From the NCBI GenBank assembly GCA_017940245.1, contig JAGAYZ010000056.1, forward strand, positions 1 through 32,397: DNA of 32,397 nt. Direction: 5' to 3'. A model generated the notes under the pieces. That model ran no database searches. It was not told where the DNA came from and saw only the letters and a list, made by a program, of their open reading frames with translations. How positions within the stretch are numbered: position 1 is the stretch's first letter; the number at the start of each line of letters is the position of its first letter. Positions 7,840 to 17,400 of the stretch are shown here, one piece after another. The DNA is from Muribaculaceae bacterium. Lineage in GTDB: Bacteria; Bacteroidota; Bacteroidia; Bacteroidales; Muribaculaceae. The position numbers were made by a program, and so were the translations under genes.

Positions 7840-10800
7840 CTAAACCTTGAGGATAATGTTGATGATGGCGTTCACGTCCTCCACGTCCACGCGCCCGTCG
7901 CCCATCACGTCGGCAATGCCATCATAGTCAGTAACTGCCTTCTGTTTCAAGATGATGTTGATCACCGCGTTCACGTCCTCCACATCCACACGCCCGTCAC
8001 CGTTCACGTCGCCGTTGCCTGCAGCGGGCTTTTCGGTGGCGAACTTCACTTCATCGCCATAATAGGTCTTTCCGCCCGAGACGGCATAGGAGCGGAAACA
8101 GTAGGTGGCACCAGCCGTCAGACCTTCTACAGTGGTGCGCATGCGTTGTCCACTCGACTTTACCTTTGTGACCGAGCCTATGGGAGCAGCGGCCGGAGCA
8201 TTGTTGCCGCCCGTCGAGCGCCAGTATTCAAATCCCTGCTCGGTAATGTCGCTCGATCCCGGCAGTGCCACACCCTGCAGCGTGGCCTCGGTCTGCGTCA
8301 CCTCAGGATTCTTATAAGAATACAAGATTGGCTCATATTCCACCCCGGCGTCGGCTGTGATAAACGCGATCCAGTCGCCATAGTACATCGTTCCATTAGC
8401 ATCTTTCAGAAATGGGCGATACTTATAATAAACATTCTCGCTCATGTTTTTCAGCACGCCGGCCATCGTGCCATCGAATACCGGTGAGTAAACTTGGGCC
8501 GAAGGCAACTCTTCGGGGGCGTCATACCGTCGCCATTCAAAACCGCAACTGGTTTCTTCGTCGGCCAGGTTGGTGTTTGCGGCCAGCATGGGACTGGTGT
8601 TAGAAAGCATACGAGCGGCCTGAACCTCAAGAATCGGTTGGGGTGTAGTAATGGTTGTTGAGATTTCTTTATAAGTATTGATGCTGGTAATGCGGTACGT
8701 CACCGTGTGCGAAGAGCCTGGAATAAGCCCGGTAATGCTTCTGCCGTCCACCGGTGCGCCATCGAAGTATATTTCCAGTTTTTTTATAGATGCCGTCTCT
8801 TCGTCGTCAAATTGTGAAAGTGAGAAAACGGTGGGAGTAATGGTTTCAAAGTCCGTAACAGGTTTCGTCGGAAGATTAGAACCATCGCCAAAAAGGTCAA
8901 TGCCATGAGTGGTAACGTAAGGAGTAATCCAGCAACCACCAGGCGTTAATCCGATTATTTTGTCTATCGTCACTGTCAATTGTCCATCTCCGTTGTCCGT
9001 GACATTTCCCCTAATCTTTGTGTTACCGATTCTGATGCCGCAATCGGTAATGGCGGGAGATTCAAAATAATTGCAAGTGAAACTGATGCCCGTGGCAGTG
9101 GTCATCGTTGTTGACTGGCAAGTTGGCTCGGAAATGCCATAAATGGGATAGATATAAAGCAACAGATATGGCGAGATGTTCTTGTAGTGACCATATAAAT
9201 CGAAAGGAACAACGAACGGACAAGAACGTACAGGATATTGATCCAGTTTAGCATTGCACAGCATATATTTTAAGTTGGTGCAATTACCGAACGCCTCGCT
9301 ACCAATCTCTGTTACAGAACTTGGAATGGTGATGTTCTCTAGGCCAGTGCAACCCCAAAATGCCTCCTCTCCAATGGATGTGACGGAGTTGGGGATAGAT
9401 ATATTCATCAGGCCTTTGCAAACCCTGAAGGCATCTTCTGAGATGCTAACTGTTCCGTCCTTGATAGCGATACTCGTTCCTTCGGGCATGGTGCCTTTGT
9501 ATTGATATGCCACACGACCTGCATAGACCAGTCCATCTTGTTGATTATTGAACCATGGGGTACCATAAAATGCGCCTTGCCCAATGCGAGTGACAGAATT
9601 AGGAATGGTAATGCTACTTAGACTAGAACAACCAGAAAACGCATTGCCGCCAATGGATGTGACAGAATTAGGAATGGTGACACTCGACAGACTTTCGCAG
9701 CTGCCGAAAGCAAGGTAGCCAATCTCAGTGACGGTATTGGGGATGGTAATATTTGTCAGCCCTTTGCAGTAAGAGAAAGCATGATCTGAGATGCTAACAG
9801 TTCCATCCTTGATAGCGATACTCGTTCCTTCGGGCATGGTGCCTTTGTATTTATACGCCACACGGCCAGCATAGACTAGTCCGTCAGGTTGATTATTGAA
9901 CCATGGGGTTCCATAGAATGCGTCTGACCCGATATGGGTGACAGAATTAGGAATAGTAATGATACTTAGGCTGGAACAGCCATAAAACGCACTGCCTCCT
10001 ACTGTGGTAACGGAATTGGGGATGGTGATGCTATTTAAACTTGTACATTGATAAAACGCACTGCCTCCTATTGTGGTGACGGAATTGGGAATGGTGATAT
10101 TTGTCAGTGCACTACACTTCCTGAAAGCGCCGCTGCCAATTTTACGGACAGAATTAGGAATAATCACATTTGACAGTTTTTTTTGACCTTGCATAAAATC
10201 TGATGGTATATACTGCACAGAATTACCGATTGTTAAAACTTTTATTGGGCAATTTAAGAATGGGTGGCCAGATTGATATCCGTAGAAATCGTTACAGTTA
10301 ATGGCGTTCCACTCTATACTTGTCAGAGAATTGCAGCCACCAAACGCGCTTGTTCCAATGTCGGTTACAGACTCTGGAATGGTAATGCTGGTCAATTTTT
10401 TACAATTATAAAAAGCTTCACTTCCGATGATTTTTACCGAGTTGGGTATAGTTACACTTGTAAGATTTTCGCAGCCACAGAAAGTACCATAAAAAATGTC
10501 AGTAACTGAATTGGGTATAGTAATGCTCGTCAAGCTAGAACATCCCCAAAACGCATCACCACCAATGTAAGTTACAGATTTAGGAATTGTTACATTAGTA
10601 AGATTTTTGCTCCAAAAGAACGCCTCAACACCTATTTGGGTAACGGAGTAGGTTTTGCCGTTGTAGGTGACTCTCTCTGGAATAATTGCTTCGGTCAGAC
10701 CGGAATAATTGGATTCAGACTCATATTTTGTACAGGTAACCCTGACTGAGGTATTATTGTTGATGGAATATGCGAGGCCATCGACCATGAAATCGTAGGC

Positions 10801-10875
10801 GGTGGCGGTGTGGGTTAGCAACGTCATGAAGGCTATTGTCATTAATAGCCTGAGGGGGTAGGAAAAGTGTTTCAT
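7840..10875 (-). CDS. BspA-like LRR surface protein with dockerin tail
   Basis: A 1011-residue secreted protein. Signal peptide about 1-26 (cut near TATA-YDF). From about residue 60 to 560 it is built from LRR_5/BspA-type repeats with the core pattern A-F-x-x-C-x-x-L-x-x-I-x-I-P-N-S-V-T-x-I-G. Two segments carrying TPWFNNQ-DGLVYAGRVAY are near-identical and mark a recent internal duplication of about 125 residues. About 590-945 is a series of beta-sandwich domains, at least one fibronectin-III-like (GLTAGATYCFRSYAVSGGKTYYG). The last 57 or so residues hold two dockerin-type calcium loops (DVNGDGRVDVED and MGDGRVDVED) with INIILK helices. BspA-like proteins are usually surface adhesins in Bacteroidota; that role is inferred. 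A structured leader region lies upstream and a terminator follows. Confidence 0.9.
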   Translation of the reverse strand: MKHFSYPLRLLMTIAFMTLLTHTATAYDFMVDGLAYSINNNTSVRVTCTKYESESNYSGLTEAIIPERVTYNGKTYSVTQIGVEAFFWSKNLTNVTIPKSVTYIGGDAFWGCSSLTSITIPNSVTDIFYGTFCGCENLTSVTIPNSVKIIGSEAFYNCKKLTSITIPESVTDIGTSAFGGCNSLTSIEWNAINCNDFYGYQSGHPFLNCPIKVLTIGNSVQYIPSDFMQGQKKLSNVIIPNSVRKIGSGAFRKCSALTNITIPNSVTTIGGSAFYQCTSLNSITIPNSVTTVGGSAFYGCSSLSIITIPNSVTHIGSDAFYGTPWFNNQPDGLVYAGRVAYKYKGTMPEGTSIAIKDGTVSISDHAFSYCKGLTNITIPNTVTEIGYLAFGSCESLSSVTIPNSVTSIGGNAFSGCSSLSSITIPNSVTRIGQGAFYGTPWFNNQQDGLVYAGRVAYQYKGTMPEGTSIAIKDGTVSISEDAFRVCKGLMNISIPNSVTSIGEEAFWGCTGLENITIPSSVTEIGSEAFGNCTNLKYMLCNAKLDQYPVRSCPFVVPFDLYGHYKNISPYLLLYIYPIYGISEPTCQSTTMTTATGISFTCNYFESPAITDCGIRIGNTKIRGNVTDNGDGQLTVTIDKIIGLTPGGCWITPYVTTHGIDLFGDGSNLPTKPVTDFETITPTVFSLSQFDDEETASIKKLEIYFDGAPVDGRSITGLIPGSSHTVTYRITSINTYKEISTTITTPQPILEVQAARMLSNTSPMLAANTNLADEETSCGFEWRRYDAPEELPSAQVYSPVFDGTMAGVLKNMSENVYYKYRPFLKDANGTMYYGDWIAFITADAGVEYEPILYSYKNPEVTQTEATLQGVALPGSSDITEQGFEYWRSTGGNNAPAAAPIGSVTKVKSSGQRMRTTVEGLTAGATYCFRSYAVSGGKTYYGDEVKFATEKPAAGNGDVNGDGRVDVEDVNAVINIILKQKAVTDYDGIADVMGDGRVDVEDVNAIINIILKV

Positions 10876-10987
10876 CGTTACGCTTCGCTTTGTGGCCGGT
10901 GCGCTCTCCCCATCGCCGTGCCTGATTAATTAAGTAGTCGGGTTGAATGGATGTGAAAACGTGGAGAGTTGTTCTGATTTATTGTTC

Positions 10988-11227
10988 ACGAGGCATCGCC
11001 AAACGCCCAAACGAAAATAAACAGTATCCCCCCACGCGATGCCTATATACTGTTCTCGCCTAACGGGGGGATGATGTATAGGCACACATGAGCGTTTTTG
11101 GTACTGCTTATCCTTTTCGTTTTGAAAATTTTGGCGAATTCCGTGAACAGGATAAAGCAAAAACGCTTTCAGTTTGTAATATGTCCCTTCCAGTGGCGCT
11201 AGCACCACTGGAATTGCTGCAAATTTA
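10988..11227 (-). promoter_or_regulatory. Structured region upstream of the BspA-like gene
   Basis: This gap has an unusual density of complementary segments. On the plus strand: AGGCATCGC 10991-10999 with GCGATGCCT 11036-11044; ACAGTAT 11021-11027 with ATACTGT 11047-11053; ATCCCCCC 11026-11033 with GGGGGGAT 11065-11072; GCCTATA 11041-11047 with TATAGGC 11077-11083; GCGTTTTTG 11092-11100 with CAAAAACGC 11158-11166; TTCCAGTGG 11188-11196 with CCACTGGAA 11205-11213. The first four pairings cross or overlap one another, so they cannot all form together. A TAAATTTG -7-like box on the minus strand (11220-11227) would start a leader of about 340 nt just ahead of the last hairpin, but no -33 box is seen. 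It may be a regulatory leader, a small RNA or a recombination site. I recognise no known riboswitch. Confidence 0.5.
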
Positions 11228-11392
11228 TATAAAAATCCCGATATATAAGCCTAAAAAAGTAATTTTTCTTTAGAGGAAAACACTGTGTTTCGGATTGTCG
11301 AAAAGTGGCAGCCAATCCGGTGTATGGAAAATACACTGAACACCGAAAAAGTGAAGTTCCTCTGCGAGGCACCCCCAGCTATGCCGACGTGT
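11228..11392. other. Intergenic stretch between structured region and repeat A
   Basis: No gene seen. It contains a nested inverted repeat (CGGTGT ... ACACCG enclosing GTGTAT ... ATACAC, about 11,319-11,346) and then GAAGTTCCTCTGCGAGGCAC, the minus-strand form of the repeat A motif also found near 550 and 24,650. Confidence 0.5.
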
Positions 11393-11545
11393 GACCAAGC
11401 CGCACGCGTCTACGACTTGCAATGTTGGGTCGAGTGATGATGCCAATGGGCACCGCGAGCTGCACTTCGCGCAACACTCTCCTCATCATCTCCCCGAGCC
11501 CTTCGGGGTTGCTTGGTCTTTCTAACAAAGTCGGGTCTTCGACCC
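11393..11545 (-). repeat. Repeat family A, 153-nt conserved core (copy 2)
   Basis: Reverse complement of the core at 379-531, equal in length, nine differences by eye. It lies downstream of the NAGPA-like dockerin gene, in the same orientation relative to that gene as copy 1 has to the partial dockerin gene at the window start. The hairpins GGGTC-GAA-GACCC and CCCCGA-TCGGGG are both preserved. Confidence 0.8.
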
Positions 11546-11685
11546 ACCCGAGGCCCAATTCAAAATTAATAATTAATAATGAATAATTGCAGCTCCGGTC
11601 GCAGATTCGGCAAAGCCGGTTCGCGCAGCTCAATTCATAATTCATAATTCATCATTATGAATTCATCATTATGAATTATTCATTA
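11546..11685 (-). repeat. AT-rich block and one family A unit after a dockerin stop
   Basis: Read on the minus strand from the stop codon at 11,686: AT-rich AATAATGAAT repeats, then GAGCTGCGCGAACCGG and a GACCGGAGCTGCAATTATT unit, then more AT repeats leading to the family A core. This is the same order as 58-379 at the other end of the window, but with one unit instead of three. Confidence 0.75.
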
Positions 11686-14136
11686 TTAATTAGTTTTGAG
11701 GATAATGTTGATGATGGAGTTCACGTCCTCCACGTCCACGCGACCGTCGCCCGTCACGTCGGCAATGCCATCATAGTCAGTAAGTGCCTTCTGTTTCAAG
11801 ATGATGTTGATCACCGCGTTCACGTCCTCCACATCCACACGCCCGTCACCGTTCACGTCGGCCGTTGATGGCATCGCCACTTGATAGTGGCAGTAGAGTG
11901 GTCGCAGAGCAATGGAGCACTGACTGGCATCCAGTCCTTTCTCGGGCTCGAAGCGGATGCTGCGCAGCGTGAGCGGATAGGTGGAAACGGCATCAGCGCC
12001 GCCCATCTCGTCCATGTCGATGCAAATGCGATGCTCCGTACCGGCAGCAAAGGCACTATCGGGCGCAAAACTCTGGTTGTGTGTCTTGGTGAAGTTCATG
12101 TTGCGCACATCCACGCTCACACGCGTGATGGGCACATCGCTTGTGAATGAGAAAGCGACTGTGTCGGGCAGGCCGTAAAGGGTGAGTTGCTTGTCTAGCT
12201 CGATGTAGGCTGCTCGGCCCGACCCGTAGGTAAACGTGAGCGTTCCATCGGAGTTCAAAACGGCATTTTTGTGACCCGACGCTTTCACCGTCCAATCGGT
12301 CCACGGCTCATAGCGATAGGGCACGTCACTGATTTGTACCAGCACATCGGCCTCATCCACCAAGTCGCCTATGCGGCAGGTGAGATGGGCCTCTCCGTTT
12401 TTTATGCCGCGTAGCACGCCGCCGGTAATGGTGGCCACCTCGGGATGGTCGATGGTCCAGCTCAGCGCCCCGGGGTCGTAGCTATACTCTACCCCGTTGA
12501 CCATGGCTGTCACTTCCACTGGATAGTCGCGGCGGTCGATGATAATGGTCGGTTTCACCTTGATGGCAGGTTGCGCAGCCAGCAGCGTAACCTGCAAAGT
12601 GGCCGTCATCTCGCCCAGGGTGGCCGTCAGTGTGCCCGTGGTGGCAGCGGCTCCAGCCATGAACGACTCGCCTTGCGTCTTGCCTAGCGTGGCGTCGCAC
12701 GTGAGGGCGAATCCCCGCACATCCTTGCTCACCAGTTCACCACGTCGGTTATAGCCCAAGATTTTGGGTTGATAGGATGAGTAGACCGGCATCTTCACAT
12801 TGTAGTCATCGAAGGCGATGGAAGCCACCTCGTTGTCCTCTTCGCCCACGGCTTCCAGCATCCAGCCGGTGGCCACCGGTCGCGGAGTACCCTCGGTCGT
12901 GGTGTTGATGATGGCACCGTCGACCAGCATCTCGGCCGAGCCTCCGGCATCGAAGTTAACCACGTCCCACACCTGTGGACACAGGCTCTGCAATATCTGG
13001 CACATTTGCGCTGTGGTACAGCCCGCCGACGTGCCATAGCGTGGGCTGGTAGATTTGTCAATGACTATCATGTAGAGCTTGTCGCCGGTGGCATTGGTGC
13101 CATAGGCCGTGCGAGAATATACCATGGTGTTGTAAGTCTCGTCATAGTTGCGGCCCGTGAGTTGGCCACCATGCATCACCGGTGCGTTGCCCTCCACCAT
13201 GTTTTCAATGAGTGGATACTCGTGGTCGCGGTCGGCCTCATTAGTCATCCAGCTGGAATTTACTGTCACCACATCGCCCTCGGCCAGCGCGGCCATGGTC
13301 TCCTTGGTTTCCCCGGTGCAGGTGAGGCAGGCATCATAGTCGCCCAGCGTCAGACGGTCGGCTCCGTGCACGATTTTCTTCACCACCATGGCCATGTCTT
13401 TACCCACGCGCCAGCCTTCCCCCTCGGCAAAGTTCAGGTAATAGTTGTCGCTTTGGTTATCGCCTTTTTCATAAAACGACACCCAGTTATTTTCAAACTC
13501 GCGGGTGCGGCTATATGCAACATTCCACAATGCCATCTCACCGGCTACACAGCGGCGGTTCACGTTATAAAAATGCTGCGGGACACCTTCTTTCACCTTG
13601 GGCGAGGCCACCGTGCCATACCACCACCATCTACCGGCATACACCTTGCCATTGCGGTCTATGGCCACAGCTCCCGAGTGAGACGGGCCTCCATTCCACT
13701 GGTCACCACTGGTATTTGCGTTCACATAGGTGGTGTCGTTGCGCACCGCCGCGCCGTTGGGGGTACCCAGTGCATACACGTTCCACGGTTCGCCGCTGCC
13801 TCCCACTATCCAGAAGTTAGCGTTACAGGCAGCCACAGGCCGCTTGGTGGCTGTGCGGTTTCGCACCACAGCATTGGTGAGCAACTCGGTTTTGCCCACA
13901 GTGTTGTAGCCCAGCGTGGTCTCAACCCGATTATAGGGGTTGGTCAAATCGGTTTCCAGCACATACACATTGAGCGGGAAATCGGGCAAGCGCACGATGG
14001 TGTTCATGATACCGGGGCCCACCTGCCGGCGATGCACCGTGTCGGCCACATAACTCTTGCCATCAATCACTACATCGGCACCAGCCCATGCCGCGCAACA
14101 TGTTATTATCCACAATAAAACAACTATTTTCTTCAT
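11686..14136 (-). CDS. Secreted phosphodiester glycosidase (NAGPA-like) with dockerin tail
   Basis: An 816-residue protein. Signal peptide about 1-20. Residues about 100-430 fit the phosphodiester glycosidase / NAGPA domain: ACNANFW near 103-109, a central substrate segment, and the diagnostic NFDAGGSAEMLVDG (394-407, candidate acidic residue D396) followed by R-P-V-A near 419-422. In mammals the related uncovering enzyme removes GlcNAc from a sugar-phosphate diester; the bacterial substrate here is unknown. Residues about 440-635 look like two Ig-like domains (the second has EVATITGGVLRGIKNGEAHLTCRIG). A further beta-rich domain follows. The last 57 residues are the paired dockerin loops. 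The ATG at 14,136 is fixed by the promoter at 14,164-14,193. The tail DNA is nearly identical to that of the gene at 7,840. Confidence 0.88.
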   Translation of the reverse strand: MKKIVVLLWIITCCAAWAGADVVIDGKSYVADTVHRRQVGPGIMNTIVRLPDFPLNVYVLETDLTNPYNRVETTLGYNTVGKTELLTNAVVRNRTATKRPVAACNANFWIVGGSGEPWNVYALGTPNGAAVRNDTTYVNANTSGDQWNGGPSHSGAVAIDRNGKVYAGRWWWYGTVASPKVKEGVPQHFYNVNRRCVAGEMALWNVAYSRTREFENNWVSFYEKGDNQSDNYYLNFAEGEGWRVGKDMAMVVKKIVHGADRLTLGDYDACLTCTGETKETMAALAEGDVVTVNSSWMTNEADRDHEYPLIENMVEGNAPVMHGGQLTGRNYDETYNTMVYSRTAYGTNATGDKLYMIVIDKSTSPRYGTSAGCTTAQMCQILQSLCPQVWDVVNFDAGGSAEMLVDGAIINTTTEGTPRPVATGWMLEAVGEEDNEVASIAFDDYNVKMPVYSSYQPKILGYNRRGELVSKDVRGFALTCDATLGKTQGESFMAGAAATTGTLTATLGEMTATLQVTLLAAQPAIKVKPTIIIDRRDYPVEVTAMVNGVEYSYDPGALSWTIDHPEVATITGGVLRGIKNGEAHLTCRIGDLVDEADVLVQISDVPYRYEPWTDWTVKASGHKNAVLNSDGTLTFTYGSGRAAYIELDKQLTLYGLPDTVAFSFTSDVPITRVSVDVRNMNFTKTHNQSFAPDSAFAAGTEHRICIDMDEMGGADAVSTYPLTLRSIRFEPEKGLDASQCSIALRPLYCHYQVAMPSTADVNGDGRVDVEDVNAVINIILKQKALTDYDGIADVTGDGRVDVEDVNSIINIILKTN

Positions 14137-14163
14137 CGCTCTCGAATTTTGGATTAACGACTT

Positions 14164-14193
14164 CAAAGTTACTAAATAATCGACGATTAACAA
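14164..14193 (-). promoter_or_regulatory. Promoter of the NAGPA-like gene
   Basis: On the minus strand, TTG (14,191-14,193), 19 nt, then TAACTTTG (14,164-14,171). The expected leader is about 20 nt before the ATG at 14,136. A longer open frame reaching 14,193 would overlap the promoter. Confidence 0.75.
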
Positions 14194-14269
14194 TTAATTC
14201 CGAACGTTTTTTTCACCGTTAAGGAGACTATTGTAATTCCCTATATTAACGTGAGGTTTCCATCAAAAC

Positions 14270-14296
14270 GTAGGGACGGTGCAGCACCATCCCTAC
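14270..14296. repeat. Near-perfect 13-bp hairpin, possible bidirectional terminator
   Basis: GTAGGGACGGTGC followed after one base by GCACCATCCCTAC, complementary except for one C-A mismatch. On the plus strand it is followed by ATTTTC, and on the minus strand by GTTTTG, so a weak bidirectional terminator between the genes ending at 14,451 and starting at 14,136 is possible. A palindrome CTAGAC ... GTCTAG follows at 14,331-14,352. Confidence 0.55.
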
Positions 14297-14347
14297 ATTT
14301 TCAGACCCAAAACGGATATTCTAGACGCTCTAGCCTGTCTAGAACCT

Positions 14348-14450
14348 CCCCCTCAGTTCTGGCGGATTGCAAATCCGCCAGAACTGAGGGGGGTGAGGCA
14401 CAACGCATCGCGCTACATTATTCATTATTAATTATTCATTCTCTCGCAGC
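14348..14450 (-). repeat. Repeat family B, short copy with 21-bp perfect hairpin
   Basis: CCCCCTCAGTTCTGGCGGATT (21 nt, given as 14,348-14,368) is perfectly complementary to 14,372-14,392 across a 3-nt loop. It is followed by TGAGGCACAACGCATCGCGCTACATT and AT-rich repeats that run up to the stop codon of the gene at 14,451. The same sequence is found after the dockerin stops at 18,166 and 21,679. As a hairpin just past a stop it could also act in 3' end formation. Confidence 0.75.
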
Positions 14451-17400
14451 CTACAGCTTCAAGATGATATTGATGATGGCGTTCACGTCGCTCACATCCA
14501 GCTTGCCATCGCCCGTCACGTCGGCATAGCCAGGATAGTCGACGGCAGTCTTGTTCTTTAAGATGATGTTGATCACGGCGTTCACATCGCTCACATCCAC
14601 CTTGCCGTCGCCCGTCACGTCGCCGGACTTCGTGTCAAGATCTACTCGATACTGATAGATGATCTGATCTTCGGGCAACTCGCTTGCAGCCACATGCAGA
14701 TAGGCAGAACCTCCAGGTGTCCAAACAGGGTCGCCGGTAGCTCTCCAACTGGTAATGGGAACTTCAGTCTCATACATCGTTTCCCATGCCATGTTCACCC
14801 AGCCTTCTTCCATATCGATGTAGCCCATTTGCGGGGCTGGCAGCAGCAAGTTGGCGCTGTAGTCACCGGCAGCGGTAGCAGTTGCCTGGTTCAATAACCA
14901 TATCTTTTCCTCGTAGTTGTTGCGCTGGGGTAGCTTAATCATGACACCGGTGTTGGCGGGTACTACCTTGCCGGGCATCTGCATGGTCAGTGCACGCTGG
15001 TCACCCTCGATATGATTCAGACCATTGACAATGTGTATAGTCGCCCCCTGGGGTAGCTCTACTGCCACATCGCACGAGAATGGTGTCACATCCTCGTTGG
15101 CCCACTCGTCCATCTTGATGAACGGGTGCAGCAGGTTTTTTACGTTAACGCTTGCTATCTCATAGGCGGCATGGAAGTAGTTGCGATTCAGCCTTATTAC
15201 AGGTTTTACGCTATAGCCATTAGTGATGGGCATATGCAGTCCATCTTCATATCCAAAACCGCTATACACATCGTAATAATCGTCCAGCAATGTGATGCTG
15301 ATATCGTTATTACCCATGTCAAAGGCATTAACTCCCACATAGGTTACCTGCTCGGGCAGAGTGACCTCGGTGAGTGCCGTCATTCCAAATGCATATCCCG
15401 CGATGTAAGTTACGCGGTCGAATGCGAACGAAGCAAGCGACGAGCAATTATAGAATGCCTGGTCTTGCACAATGAGCGACTGGGCGTCATATTCCACGTT
15501 TTGCAGGGCGCTACATCCATTGAAGGCAAGCTGTGGCACCGTGCTAATGCCGGCAGGGAGATGAATGCTCTTGAGGGTCGTGTTTCCGTCAAAGGTCGAT
15601 TGTGCAAGCCCTGTGAGGCCGGTGAAGTACTGGAACTCGTCAAATTCCTCGAGGTTTGCACCTTGCAACTTCCTCTTCAACATGCCGGTGCTGGTCACTG
15701 CGGCGGCCTCGGCGTAGCTCAGCTCGCCGTCACCGTCGGTATCGAAGGCGGCAACGACGGCAGCCTTGGTCATCTCGCTTTCAAACACGATGTAGGGGTC
15801 ACCCTCGTAGTCCACCCATTCATCATTTTCATTCGACTTGACAATCCATCCCTTGGCGGCAGCGGCGGTCACCTGCTCGCGCGTGAAGCGGTTGGTCTCG
15901 GCACCCATGGTGTCGTGGTTGTTCCACACACCGTAGATGCTGCCTGTGGCGGCTGGCAACGTGGGCAGGTTGGCAATCATTGCGTCCACGCCGTCGCCAT
16001 TCAGCCGGTTGTGGTGGCAGTAGATTTCCGCGACGTGAGGGTTATGACTCAGGTCGATGGTGGTGAGCTGCGTGCCCACAGCGGTCAGCGTCTGCATTCT
16101 GGGGAAGAACTCGATGCCGGTCAGATCGGCGATGTCGCTGCCGGTTACCGAGACAGTGGTCAGGGCCATCTCGCTTGCTTGCAGCCAGCCGTCCTGGCTG
16201 GTGTCGCACGTGGTGCTGCCCACCCACTGGCGGAAGCCCGCGTCGGGGAAGTTAGCTTCGTTGATCTCTATCGCATATTCAGTGAAAGACGATCTGTCAT
16301 CGATGTATGTCACTATCCAGTTTTTGGCCAGCGCGTCGCAGGCGTTGCGGGTGCTGAACACGTTGCCCTCGTTGTGCTCGGGGCGCTCGCTGTAGGGCTG
16401 CAGACTGCCATGTTGCCCGTTGTAGTTTGAGGGTGTCACCTGTGGCAGACTGGCTATGAGTGCGTCCATCGCTTCGGCACCAATCTGGTTGCCATGGAAA
16501 GTCAAGTAGCGCAGTTGCGTGTTGTGCGACAGGTCGAGGCCTGTCAGCCGGTTGAGCACACAATACAGCAAAATCAAATCGCCATTGTTTTGCACATTCA
16601 GCTCACTCAGTTGGTTGTTGTTGCAGTAGAGCGTAGTCAGTGCTGTGTTGTGGCTCACGTCCAGTGTAGTCAGGTTGCAGTCACTCAGGAAGAGTCGCTG
16701 CAACAGGGTGTTGTGACTCAGGTCGATGGTGGTCAGATTGTTGCCATCGGCTTCCAGCACGGTCAGGTGTGTGAAGTGCTCTATGCCCTTAAGCGTGGTG
16801 ATGTCGCTCACACTCACACCGATCTCACTGACGCTGTTAGCCTCGCCCGGTTGCAGCTTGGCATCGCCGTTGACGTCGATGTTCTGCAGCACGTAGGCGC
16901 GGAAGTTGGCGTCGGGGAAGTTCACCTCGTTGATGTCGATGGCGGGCGCGGGCGTGGTGTAGCCGGCCTTGATGAGCAGCTGGATGATGACATAGTCCCA
17001 CGCGTCGCACTTGCCATCGCCGTTCAGGTCCATCGTCGGGTCGTCGCACACCCAGTCGTTATAGACACCACTTCCTATCATAAAGTTGTATATCTTCCCT
17101 AAATCGCCATCGCCAACGTAGCCGTTGCCGTCCACATCACCCAGACCCGCATACTGCGTCACGTCCAGATTCATCGGGTTGGTGTTAATAAGATACCGGA
17201 CCACAAAAATATAATCTGCCACATCTAAGAAATTACTCGCGTCCAAGTCAGCCCACTTAGTTTCAAAATAGTCGCTGTTCTGACCATAAATTTCACTCAC
17301 CACGGCATTGGCGTCGTCGGGGTCGACCTTTCCGTCGCGGTTCACGTCGTAGGTGTATGCCTGGCCGCCGTCGGCGTAGGTCACCCGGATTTGATTGATA

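Noticed and set aside
13006-14118. Long antisense frames, for example 370 codons here, 434 codons at 15,126-16,430 and 325 codons at 5,877-6,854
   Set aside because: They lie opposite strongly supported genes, have biased low-complexity composition (His, Val, Gly), no recognisable domain, and no promoter.
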